A DNA stretch of 64,000 bases from DAONFI01 sp035403485. Its GTDB lineage: Bacteria; Planctomycetota; Phycisphaerae; SM23-33. The notes beneath the pieces are model-generated. The model was not told the origin of the DNA and ran no database searches. It saw only the letters and a list, made by a program, of their open reading frames with translations. The stretch covers positions 1-64,000 of the forward strand of contig CAZIAZ010000002.1 of NCBI GenBank assembly GCA_964536835.1, read 5' to 3'. The position numbers and the translations under genes are program-made. Shown here piece after piece: positions 16,082-25,047 of the stretch; the stretch's first letter is position 1; each line of letters starts with the position of its first letter.

Positions 16082-16974
16082 CGCGAATACTCGTAACAAG
16101 CGATTTGCATTATGACGTCAAACGTTCGCAGGACGCTGCGGAACGGCTGGCAACTCACGCGTGCAAAACCGGCGGCGACGCGATTGTACTGGCAGGCGAT
16201 ACGGCTGGAGCGGATTTGGAAAAATTCTCGCAGGCGCTTGCACTGTTCAAAAATTTTTCCGGCCAAAAATTACTCGTGCCAGGCAACCACTGCCTGTGGT
16301 GCAATCCTATCGGCATTGACGGATTACCGCCCGACGCCTCTATTGAACGATATGAAAAACTCATCCCGCAGGTTGCGGAAGAGCACGGGTTTGCAGTGCT
16401 CGACCAACAACCACTCGTAATGGACGGAACAGGTCTTGTCGGCTCGGTGGGATGGTACGACTATTCCATGCGATGCGAATCACTCGGAATCCCGCTGGAT
16501 TTTTATCGTATCAAACTTTCGCCAGGCGCGGCTAGATACATGGGCGGCTACGAAACTCTTTTGGAAAAATACGGCAATATATTGACGCAGGAGCATATGT
16601 CATTGGGAGTAAGATGGATGGACGGTTTTCGAGTGCGACTGGGAATGAGCGATGAGGCTTTTTTGAATTCACTGCTCGCCAAACTTAAGCGCCAACTGGA
16701 AGAAATTTCGCGACACGCAGATAGAATCATCGCATTCATTCACCACCTTCCGTTCATGGAATTAGTTCCGCAAAAACGTCCGATGCGATTTGCTTTTGCG
16801 GCGGCCTATCTCGGCTCGATCAGGATAGGTCAATTATTGCGGAATTTCGAAAATGTTACGGATATATTTTGCGGCCATTCACATTGGCCGGCGAAATATA
16901 ATGACGGCAAAATAATCGCCACGGCAATGGGTAATACGTATCTGGAAAAAAGACTGACTATCGTAGAATGTTGA
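16078..16974 (+). CDS. Calcineurin-like metallophosphoesterase
   Basis: This 298-residue protein has the binuclear metallophosphoesterase motifs in order: SDLHYD near residue 8, VLAGDTAGADLEKF near 38, VPGNHCLW near 68, FIHHLPFME near 220 and CGHSHWPA near 268. The usual GD-x-x-D of motif II reads GDTAGAD. The substrate is unknown. The ATG overlaps the queA stop by 4 bases, so the two are co-translated although no functional link is obvious. Confidence 0.85.
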   Translation: MTRILVTSDLHYDVKRSQDAAERLATHACKTGGDAIVLAGDTAGADLEKFSQALALFKNFSGQKLLVPGNHCLWCNPIGIDGLPPDASIERYEKLIPQVAEEHGFAVLDQQPLVMDGTGLVGSVGWYDYSMRCESLGIPLDFYRIKLSPGAARYMGGYETLLEKYGNILTQEHMSLGVRWMDGFRVRLGMSDEAFLNSLLAKLKRQLEEISRHADRIIAFIHHLPFMELVPQKRPMRFAFAAAYLGSIRIGQLLRNFENVTDIFCGHSHWPAKYNDGKIIATAMGNTYLEKRLTIVEC

Positions 16975-17002
16975 ATTTACGGCTGCCGCGAAAAATGCAA
17001 AA

Positions 17003-19063
17003 TTATCTTTCACCCGTCAAAATTTCAAGACGACGGATGTCATCTTTGGCTATTCGCAGATTATACGTCGCATAAGTGAAAGACGGATTTATCTGGAGCG
17101 TTTTTTCAAAAAATTCTTTTGCACTGCGGAAATCATGGAGAGCTTCTTCATTTTTGCCGGCTGATTCATATTTCATACCTCTCAACGCCAGCGTAGCGCC
17201 AAGCTCGAAATACGCCTCAGGCATATTTTTATCTTCCGCAATCAATTCCTCAAAAACCTCTATAGCCTGGTCATACCACCCCATGCGTTCAAGAGTAGAC
17301 GCACCCAGATGCAGATTTATCGCCGGCCGCGTAGGACTGGACTCCCGCAGGTAGGCAATATATTTTCTGACATCAAAATTTTCTGGGGTAATTCTTTTTT
17401 GTCTGGCAAGAATTGCATTGGGACCATCATTGCGGATGAACAATGCCTGTCTCACATCCAGGTCAACAAGACAGAATTTTTTATCCCTTGAAAGTTTTTC
17501 CAGCAAAGGCCTGTTGAAATCGCTCGTGCGCAATACAACGATTTGAACATCATATTTGTAGCACGCTTCATCAAACGACTTTTTCCCCCTGACATATTCT
17601 TCGTTCTCGGTCAGGCAAGACGGCTGACAGGCAAAGGTACATGAAAAACCCGGTACTTGCGGGCGAGATTTTACAAAAAACCAGATATTGCTTGTCGAAC
17701 CGAAATCGCACCAGATTCGTCCGACCGGCTGATAAGTGTTAATCCAGTCTATCGCCGAAAACGGCACGTCAAGTTCCGATTGCCCGCAATCAAAACGAAA
17801 CATGCGACGATCATAGCTATAAATCCTATTAGTGATTACCAGATATCCGGTCGTAATGCCTGCGGAAATAACAACAACGCTCAAAAATAACAGCACCACT
17901 TTACGAACATTGTTCTTCCACGGCGATATGATACTCCAGATGCATTCCGTCGCCATCGGAAGCATTACCACACACGACGGCAAAATATTCCTTCGCATGG
18001 TCAACGATTGTGCAACCATAAGCAGCATAAGTCCGACCATTAACCATTTGCGGCGATATAGCCCGCATATACATCCTGCTCCGACCAGTCCGAGTGAAAT
18101 CACGTAAGTATGAAAAATCGACGTCTGCTGCCAGTTGTCATTATCAAACGGGCTGAACAATTCAGTTATGCTGTTTATCGGAATTTGAGTATCCTGAGCA
18201 GCCTGCCGCAAATAAAGCAGCATCTCAAACGGAAACATAAATAATCGCCACGGGCTGGGACTGACAAAACTTGCGGCTATCACGACAAAAAAGGCAATCG
18301 CAAGCCGCCGCAAAACTGGCAGATATTCCGCAGCATCGCCTTTACGATATTTTTGCCACAGCCACAGAATCGCAGTTTCGCATAACGGCAAAAATACAAA
18401 CAGCCAGCCAAGAAGAAAATAACTGTGTACATTGACCATAAATATCTGAATCACGGCTAATAAAAATATTTTCTTCCAGGACAACACATCCAGCCGGCCC
18501 ATATAAAACCCCAGCATCACGTGCAGATTACACAGCATGAAAATATAAGAAAAAAGTTCAGGCCTTATATAAAATCGCTCGTAGCCGGCAAAACTGCAAA
18601 GAAGAATCACCACGCCACCCAACGAAGCCGGCAATCCCAACCGCACACACAGCCACCCCGTCAATCCGAGTATGCTGCCGACGAGAATCAGGGTCAACAC
18701 GAAAATTCCGTCAAATCCCCAATTGTCGTAAAACCACCACATAACAGCCTGCGTGCCCCAACTGACAGGAACAATACGCATCACGCCGTTGTCGTCCCAC
18801 CACTCTCCAGGGCCGATATCAGTTTTATCATCGGTTTTCACATAAACAAAATTGCTTTCTCTGACAAAACTGCCCGTCTTCCAGAGATGTTCACCGAATG
18901 AAAGATGATAGCCGATATCGGCATTGCCCACAGGCCGTACGGCAAAAAGAATGCACGCCGCAAACGCAACCACAAGCGCCAGCCAATCGCATGTTTTCGC
19001 CAGGTACGACGAAAACAATTTTGGCGGCTTACTCGATATTTCATGGATAGCCGTTGAAGTCAT
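17003..19063 (-). CDS. Multispanning membrane protein with C-terminal TPR repeats
   Basis: This 686-residue protein has about 10 hydrophobic segments (residues about 25-410), a soluble domain (about 410-560) and a C-terminal helical region with two or three TPR-like repeats (about 575-680, for example GWYDQAIEVFEELIAEDKNMPEAY). The early motif NADIGYHLSFGEHLWKTGSF resembles the D-containing first loop of GT-C-type glycosyltransferases and related exopolysaccharide membrane proteins. I infer an envelope glycan role but cannot name a substrate. It is the last gene of the operon begun at 26505, 3 bases after nadK. Confidence 0.65.
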   Translation of the reverse strand: MTSTAIHEISSKPPKLFSSYLAKTCDWLALVVAFAACILFAVRPVGNADIGYHLSFGEHLWKTGSFVRESNFVYVKTDDKTDIGPGEWWDDNGVMRIVPVSWGTQAVMWWFYDNWGFDGIFVLTLILVGSILGLTGWLCVRLGLPASLGGVVILLCSFAGYERFYIRPELFSYIFMLCNLHVMLGFYMGRLDVLSWKKIFLLAVIQIFMVNVHSYFLLGWLFVFLPLCETAILWLWQKYRKGDAAEYLPVLRRLAIAFFVVIAASFVSPSPWRLFMFPFEMLLYLRQAAQDTQIPINSITELFSPFDNDNWQQTSIFHTYVISLGLVGAGCICGLYRRKWLMVGLMLLMVAQSLTMRRNILPSCVVMLPMATECIWSIISPWKNNVRKVVLLFLSVVVISAGITTGYLVITNRIYSYDRRMFRFDCGQSELDVPFSAIDWINTYQPVGRIWCDFGSTSNIWFFVKSRPQVPGFSCTFACQPSCLTENEEYVRGKKSFDEACYKYDVQIVVLRTSDFNRPLLEKLSRDKKFCLVDLDVRQALFIRNDGPNAILARQKRITPENFDVRKYIAYLRESSPTRPAINLHLGASTLERMGWYDQAIEVFEELIAEDKNMPEAYFELGATLALRGMKYESAGKNEEALHDFRSAKEFFEKTLQINPSFTYATYNLRIAKDDIRRLEILTGER

Positions 19064-19066
19064 ATA

Positions 19067-19876
19067 TCAATGATGAGGGCTTTGGCCCCATTTGAGTTTA
19101 TTGGAAAGCAGCTGCGTATAATGACGTTCAGGATGGGGGAATATTTTGAGGGTCACATCGGCTTTTCGCACGACAATCGATTGGCCGGCACAGAGTTTAT
19201 GCGATATCTGGCCGTCGATTATCAGCGTAGTGCCGGCATTTGCGCCCATGACGTTTATATGTACCGGCGCAAATGTGTCCAGCACTATAGGCCGTAATGA
19301 CAGCGTATGAGGGGCTATGGGCGAGACGGCTATGGCGTCAAGAGTGGGTTGAAGCACCGGCCCGCCGACGGAAAGATTGTAGCCTGTCGATCCTGTAGGC
19401 GTGGCAACCACCAGGCCATCGCCGCGGAATCGTGCCAGCATATTTTCATCGTGCGAAAAACTCAGGTCTATCATGCGAAAAGGCGCTCCTGCCGATATTG
19501 CGAGATCGTTAACGGCAAGGCTGCAGAAATCACAGCAGCACACGTCCAGCATTATACGCTCAACGGGTTTTATTTTCCCTTCAACAAGAGCGGGAAGAAA
19601 GCGGTAAAGTTCATCCAGATTATATTCAGCCAGAAATCCCAGCTTGCCCATGTTCACGCCGATAAACGGTATGCCCAGCCGCGCAAGCCGCCTGCCCGCG
19701 GAAAGAAGCGTGCCGTCACCGCCGAACACTAGGCACATGTCAGATTTCGGCAAATCATCGACTGCTACGGTATGTGGAAACACGCCGCCAAGAAGGCCAC
19801 GTTTTTCAAGCCTTTTGCTGGCGGATTCCACCGCTTCACAGACATCCTGTCTTTCCATGTTGCCGAGAATAATCAT
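19067..19876 (-). CDS. nadK: NAD kinase
   Basis: NadK phosphorylates NAD to NADP. The 269-residue protein shows the signature LVFGGDGTLLSAGR near residue 55, the NDLAISAG motif near 130 and ATPTGSTGYNLSVGGPV near 165. The start at MIILGNMERQ (19876) is supported by AGAGG 8 bases upstream. The frame runs on to 20086, but that part overlaps the rpsA end and has no family match. It lies 10 bases after rpsA in the same operon. Confidence 0.93.
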   Translation of the reverse strand: MIILGNMERQDVCEAVESASKRLEKRGLLGGVFPHTVAVDDLPKSDMCLVFGGDGTLLSAGRRLARLGIPFIGVNMGKLGFLAEYNLDELYRFLPALVEGKIKPVERIMLDVCCCDFCSLAVNDLAISAGAPFRMIDLSFSHDENMLARFRGDGLVVATPTGSTGYNLSVGGPVLQPTLDAIAVSPIAPHTLSLRPIVLDTFAPVHINVMGANAGTTLIIDGQISHKLCAGQSIVVRKADVTLKIFPHPERHYTQLLSNKLKWGQSPHH

Positions 19877-19886
19877 TTTCAAACCT

Positions 19887-21419
19887 CTATCCGAGTCGCA
19901 ATTCTCCAAAAGGCGTCCGCGCCGTACCGCCGTCAAGTCCACCCTTGCGCTTTTTGGATTTTTTTGTTTCGGTGTTATTGACCCGTTTGAGATCATCCAT
20001 CGTTCCCTGCGATTCGGCAGCAGCTTGGCCGGCGGCATCTTCCTGAAGTTTTTTAAGTGAAAGCGAAATGCGACGCCGCTGTTCATCGACTTCCAGAACG
20101 ACGGCTTTTACGGCTTGGCCTTCACGCACGACTTCATGTGCCGAATTCACGCGTTTTGGCGAAAGCTGGCTGATGTGAACAAGTCCTTCAACTCCCTCGC
20201 CCAAACTTACAAAAGCGCCGAATTCGGTTATGCGGGTAACCGTACCTTCAGCCACACTGCCAGCCGGCCAGCGTACTTCGGCGCCCACCCACGGATCATC
20301 GCCTATGCGTTTAAGCGACAGACTCATACGGTGATTTTCCGGCTCGATTTTAAGAACGCGGAGTTTAACCATATCGCCTACGTTGAGCACTTCACGCGGA
20401 TGGCCGATACGTCGTCCGAATGAGAGTTCGCTTATCGGCACAAGTCCTTCAACACCAGGCTCAAGTTCCACGAACGCGCCGAAATCCATCAGTTTGACGA
20501 CTTTGCCCGTCACTAACGAATCTGCCGGATAATTCACCGCTGCCGAATCCCACGGATCCGCCAGATTCTGCTTGAGGCCGAGGCCCACACGGTTGTTTTC
20601 ACGGTCGAGGCTGATAACCTTGAGTTCGAGTTTCTGGCCGAGCTGAACTATATCCTGCGGTTTTTCAACGCGGGAATGCGCCATATCTTTTATATGCAGC
20701 AAGCCGTCTATACCGCCAATATCGACAAACGCGCCATACGGCATGATACTGCGAACTGTACCCTGTACAATCATGCCTTCATGGATATTTTTCCACAGTT
20801 CTTCAGCCTTGGCGTCGACTTCGCGCTGAAGCAGAATCTTCCGCGACACGATTACATTCGAATTTGCGCGGTCAACTTCCGTGACTTCGCATTCAAGCCG
20901 CTGATTAACAAATTCGCCCATCGCTTCGGTTTCTATGCGTTCGAGAGCTATCTGGCTAATCGGCATAAATGCACGAATGCCGTTTATGTCCACATCGAGG
21001 CCGCCCTTGTTAAAACCAGTCACGCGTCCTTCGACTTTAAGGCCTTTCTGAATGGTATCCCATGCGGCTGCCTGCACGGCACCCTGGCGGCTCAGACGGA
21101 TAAGACCTTCGCCTGGAATCACGCCTTCTATCACTACTTCAATCTCATCGCCGACAGCCGGCAATTCGCCGTCACGAAATTGGTCTGTCCCTATAACGCC
21201 ATCCTGGCGAGAACCGATATTTACAAAAATATCTTCGCCGTTGATGTCCATGACCTTACCTTTGATGATTTTGTCGCTTTTAATTCGCGCGGCAGAATGA
21301 CTTTTCTCTTCCTCGGCGATAAGGTCGTCGATATTCATATCGCCAAGCGCGTCGGCTATCTCCTGTTCAAGCGACGGGTCGAGCTGAGTTTTAGGGTTAA
21401 AATAATTGTCGTTCATCAC
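19887..21419 (-). CDS. rpsA: Ribosomal protein bS1 (five S1 domains)
   Basis: S1 binds mRNA and helps start translation of many messages. The 510-residue protein has five S1 repeats (about residues 48-115, 130-195, 210-285, 295-370, 380-455), each with a form of G-x-V-x-x-(x)-GAFV-(D/E)-I/L...EGL-(V/L)-(H/P)-I. E. coli S1 has six; five is frequent outside Proteobacteria. The C-terminal tail is charged (NNTETKKSKKRKGG). Two Met codons begin the frame; the second (MNDNYF) is equally possible. Confidence 0.92.
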   Translation of the reverse strand: MMNDNYFNPKTQLDPSLEQEIADALGDMNIDDLIAEEEKSHSAARIKSDKIIKGKVMDINGEDIFVNIGSRQDGVIGTDQFRDGELPAVGDEIEVVIEGVIPGEGLIRLSRQGAVQAAAWDTIQKGLKVEGRVTGFNKGGLDVDINGIRAFMPISQIALERIETEAMGEFVNQRLECEVTEVDRANSNVIVSRKILLQREVDAKAEELWKNIHEGMIVQGTVRSIMPYGAFVDIGGIDGLLHIKDMAHSRVEKPQDIVQLGQKLELKVISLDRENNRVGLGLKQNLADPWDSAAVNYPADSLVTGKVVKLMDFGAFVELEPGVEGLVPISELSFGRRIGHPREVLNVGDMVKLRVLKIEPENHRMSLSLKRIGDDPWVGAEVRWPAGSVAEGTVTRITEFGAFVSLGEGVEGLVHISQLSPKRVNSAHEVVREGQAVKAVVLEVDEQRRRISLSLKKLQEDAAGQAAAESQGTMDDLKRVNNTETKKSKKRKGGLDGGTARTPFGELRLG

Positions 21420-21433
21420 TTTTTATATCCTTG

Positions 21434-22822
21434 TTATGCCTTTAATTTCCTGCTCCAGTAAGCAAGTTGCTGTTTGAGTTGTTTAGGGCCGCCAGCGCCA
21501 GCCGGCGAATAATGCGTCACGACGTTAGCTGCCGTGAGACTGTTTCTGACGTCATCACCGAAGACGGGTGAAAAATTCTGCAATTCCGCAAGCGAAAGCT
21601 CCGCCAGCGATTTGCCGACAGCGTCAGCCGCCGCCACCGCCCTGCCCACGATATGATGCGCCGTCCGGAACGGCACAGCCTTGTTCACAAGATATTCCGC
21701 AAGACTCGTTGCGTCAAGAAAACCCTTGTCAATGTTGGCCGTTATGGACTTTTCGCAAAATGTGGTGCTTTCAATCAGGCCAGGCATGACGGCAAGTACG
21801 TCCGACATTGTCGCCACCGACGCGAACGCGAAACGTTTGTCGTCCTGCATATCACGGTCATACGCCAGCGGCAGACCTTTTATAAGCGTCAACATGCCAA
21901 TAAGCTGGGCAATGCCGGCAGCACTTTTGCCGCGTATCAATTCAAGCGTATCGGCGTTTTTCTTCTGCGGCATCATCGAACTACTGGTACAATAAGCATC
22001 GTGCAGGCTGATGAGTGCAAACTCGCCGGACGAATAAATTATCCAGTCTTCAGCCCAGCGTGACAGATGCACTCCCATCAAGGCTACGTCGAAACAGAGT
22101 TCCGCGAGAAAATCACGGTCGCTCGTGGCGTCGATGCTGTTTCTCGTAATATTCTCGAAACCGAGTGCCGCAGCGGTAAATTCGCGGTTGAGCGGGATAC
22201 TCGTACCTGCGACCGCTCCGCTGCCAAGCGGCGAAACATTGATTCTCCTGCGTGCGTCCGCAAGCCGCTCGGCGTCCCGCTCAAGCATCTCCACATATGC
22301 AAGCAATGAATGGCCGGCTACTATCGGCTGCGCTCGCTGCAGGTGAGTATACGCCGGCATGACAAGCTGACCCTGTTTTTTTGCAAGTGACACAAATGCC
22401 TTCTGCACCCGACGAACGGCATCGATGAGATTATCGGCGGCATCGCGTGCCCACAGCCGCAGGTCGAGAGCGACCTGATCGTTGCGGCTTCTGCCGGTAT
22501 GCAGCTTGCCGCCGACAGGACCTATGCGACGTATAAGCTCAGCCTCGATTACCATATGAATATCTTCAAGCGAGACATCGGGCGTTATAGCATTTTTTTC
22601 AAAATCTGCGGCAATGTCGAGCAGGCCTTTTTTAATACGGGCGAATTCGGCCTTGTTTATGATACCTTCTTTGCAGAGCATTTCCGCATGTGCAATCGAG
22701 CCGGCGATGTCATACCGCCAAAGCCGACAGTCAACGTCTATGCTCGCCAGCAGCCGAGCCGTTGCCGCATCTGCATCAGCCTTCAGGCGGCCCTGCCATG
22801 ATTTTTTGGATTCTTTGGCCAT
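21434..22822 (-). CDS. argH: Argininosuccinate lyase
   Basis: ArgH cleaves argininosuccinate to arginine and fumarate, the last step of arginine synthesis. The 462-residue protein carries the fumarase/aspartase superfamily signature in the form SSSMMPQKKNADTLELIRG (residues about 285-303). Other family blocks are HTGRSRNDQVALDLRLW near 110 and YTHLQRAQPIVAGH near 160. It lies 14 bases upstream of rpsA and 26 bases downstream of the GreA-domain gene in one operon; the other arg genes are elsewhere. Confidence 0.94.
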   Translation of the reverse strand: MAKESKKSWQGRLKADADAATARLLASIDVDCRLWRYDIAGSIAHAEMLCKEGIINKAEFARIKKGLLDIAADFEKNAITPDVSLEDIHMVIEAELIRRIGPVGGKLHTGRSRNDQVALDLRLWARDAADNLIDAVRRVQKAFVSLAKKQGQLVMPAYTHLQRAQPIVAGHSLLAYVEMLERDAERLADARRRINVSPLGSGAVAGTSIPLNREFTAAALGFENITRNSIDATSDRDFLAELCFDVALMGVHLSRWAEDWIIYSSGEFALISLHDAYCTSSSMMPQKKNADTLELIRGKSAAGIAQLIGMLTLIKGLPLAYDRDMQDDKRFAFASVATMSDVLAVMPGLIESTTFCEKSITANIDKGFLDATSLAEYLVNKAVPFRTAHHIVGRAVAAADAVGKSLAELSLAELQNFSPVFGDDVRNSLTAANVVTHYSPAGAGGPKQLKQQLAYWSRKLKA

Positions 22823-22848
22823 CGCAATTCATCTCCGCAAATATGTTT

Positions 22849-25017
22849 TCATATTGCAGCTTCAATCCCGACGATTTCGTATTCATACACTTCGCCTTCG
22901 AAGTCCAGTTCGATTTTTTCGCCGGCAGCCAGGCCCATTAGGTTCTGAGCCAGTTTCGTCGTGTATGAATAAATCTTTTCGTCCGGATTGCTGTCCCACG
23001 GGCCCAGGAAAGTCATTTCGGTTTCAGCCGCGTTATCAAGCCGCCGTATCATAATTTTCGAGCCTATGCCGACACTATCGCGCGGCACATCGGAACGTTC
23101 GAGTACGCGGGCCATGGCGATTTCAGAGTTTATTTTCCGCACGCGCGATACAAGCATGTCGCGTTCTTCGATAGCTGCCTGCCAGTCGGCATTTTCACGA
23201 AGGTCACCCTGTTCGGCGGCAAGGCCTATCTGCTTGGCGTTCGCCGGCATGAGCACTTCCTTTATATGGTTGAGTTCTTCGCCGCGTGCGTTATAGGCGG
23301 CTTGCGTGGTCCAGATAACGTTTTCATCCAGCCACGGCGCAATTTTCTTTTTCACAAAAAGAGCAAAATGATTTTCGCGGATTTTGCCCATCATGGCTTC
23401 ATACATGGTGATGGCCAGGTTGTGCAGGCGATCTATTTTTGTACGGATGACGCTGGCCATGGCTTCGTCCATGGCATCTATGGTCTCATTGTATATTTTG
23501 AATTTGGACGCAGACAGCGCCGCGCGTATAGCCTGACGACGAGCCTTCTTTTCCTCATTCGGCGCAACGAGCCGGTGGTCGATATCGTTAAGCACTTCCA
23601 GCAGTTTTATCAGTATAGTCGAATGGGACGGCAGATTCGCAATTTCCACGCCAGGTTTGTTCCACAGCCATATTATTATCTGCGTGTGGTCGAGCGGTTC
23701 ATTCAGGGCAACATCGATAGCCCGCTCGGCGGCATCATTACGACCCATCTTTTCAAGGCGACTGACAATATCATCCAGAAGGTCTGCCGGCGAAATAAGC
23801 ATAAGTCGCTCAAACTGGTCCGCGGCATCAGGCCTTTGTGCAAGTGCGTCAAAGGCATCTTTCTGCAAGGCGACGTCTTTTATCTGAACTATCATCTCCG
23901 CAGCATTTTGGGATGCCTCTATAAGTTGTTGCGTAGTCGGGCAATTTGTCGGAGCATTGGCGCCAAGCCTGACTGCGTGGTCTATCATCAGAGTAACTTC
24001 AAGTGCGTCGGCCGGACAGTTTTGCGAAAACTGTGTCGCAAGTGCAGCCAACATCGAGATTATATCGTCAACAAAATCAGACTGAACGTCCACGGAACGC
24101 TTGGCCGCTTCAGAATAATATGTTTTGATGAGGTCAAAAAATTCCTTAGGAGCGCGCGCCGCCGTACGAGCCGGTGCAAGCTCATCTTCCAGCGTAAGGG
24201 CCTGTTCATGAAGAACAACGACGGCAGGATTTTTACCTTCTATCGTCAGATTCGCCGATTTGCGTACCGCACTGCGCGCACGCGACCACCAGTTGGACCA
24301 TTTGTCGTCGGATATGATTCCGCCGGTCACAATTTCACGTAGCGTCTCGGTGTCCACCTGCCCGCCGCGGGATTTGCATATCGATACCAGCGCCTTAAGC
24401 GGATTTTCGGCAAATGTATCAGACATGCCCTGCGGATTGACCCGCTTCAGAACACGAAAATCGTCATCGCCGAGAACTTCATATTCGTCGGCAAGTTTTT
24501 TGGGATCGAGCGAACCATCTCCGTCGTCGCCGGTGTATTCGTATTCGTCCATGGCGTTGAGCCGTTCTATACGAATGACGGAGTTGTTATAGCGATTAGC
24601 CATATAACTGCCAGGCTTGACGTCAAGACATGTATCCAGCGTACGAAGGGCCCGTTGCGGACGCTGTTTGCCTTCAAGATCGGCGGCTTTCCAGAGCATG
24701 TCGAAATTTTCCCTGCCGGAATTCACCTTGCGATAAAGTTCCGAGGTGATTTTTCGAAGTTCTTCGCTGGCTGGCACTGCAAGCAGGACGGCCTTTGCGA
24801 GGCTGAGCTGTTTTTCATCCGGCGACTTCTTATGGGCGTCAAGCAGCGCCCAGCCCATTGTTTCAGCCGAGGTTGTCCGGCCAGCCTGCATGAACGCATC
24901 CAGCACAAACGACGCGAACGTCGGCGAAACGCTGTCCACGATGGCATCCATCCACAAATCTTCGGCGGCACTGTAATCCTTGTCTGCCAGTGCCTGTTTG
25001 ATTCTTTCTCTTTTCAT
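22849..25017 (-). CDS. Large protein with C-terminal GreA/GreB-type domain
   Basis: This 722-residue protein is far longer than GreA (about 158). Residues about 1-560 are helical repeat-like and unassigned. Residues about 575-722 match a Gre factor: a coiled-coil with GDLRENADWQAAIEERDML (GreA has GDLRENAEY), then an FKBP-like domain ending GEVYEYEIVGIEA. The acidic tip of Gre coiled-coils reactivates backtracked RNA polymerase by RNA cleavage. The long helical part could dock it to another complex. It sits in an operon with rpsA and argH. Confidence 0.78.
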   Translation of the reverse strand: MKRERIKQALADKDYSAAEDLWMDAIVDSVSPTFASFVLDAFMQAGRTTSAETMGWALLDAHKKSPDEKQLSLAKAVLLAVPASEELRKITSELYRKVNSGRENFDMLWKAADLEGKQRPQRALRTLDTCLDVKPGSYMANRYNNSVIRIERLNAMDEYEYTGDDGDGSLDPKKLADEYEVLGDDDFRVLKRVNPQGMSDTFAENPLKALVSICKSRGGQVDTETLREIVTGGIISDDKWSNWWSRARSAVRKSANLTIEGKNPAVVVLHEQALTLEDELAPARTAARAPKEFFDLIKTYYSEAAKRSVDVQSDFVDDIISMLAALATQFSQNCPADALEVTLMIDHAVRLGANAPTNCPTTQQLIEASQNAAEMIVQIKDVALQKDAFDALAQRPDAADQFERLMLISPADLLDDIVSRLEKMGRNDAAERAIDVALNEPLDHTQIIIWLWNKPGVEIANLPSHSTILIKLLEVLNDIDHRLVAPNEEKKARRQAIRAALSASKFKIYNETIDAMDEAMASVIRTKIDRLHNLAITMYEAMMGKIRENHFALFVKKKIAPWLDENVIWTTQAAYNARGEELNHIKEVLMPANAKQIGLAAEQGDLRENADWQAAIEERDMLVSRVRKINSEIAMARVLERSDVPRDSVGIGSKIMIRRLDNAAETEMTFLGPWDSNPDEKIYSYTTKLAQNLMGLAAGEKIELDFEGEVYEYEIVGIEAAI

Positions 25018-25047
25018 TTGTAAATCTGTTCTTCCTGCTGATACTGC

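Noticed and set aside
23266..24342. 358-codon plus-strand open frame
   Set aside because: It is opposite the GreA-domain protein, with a composition rich in Arg, Cys, His and Phe and no motif.
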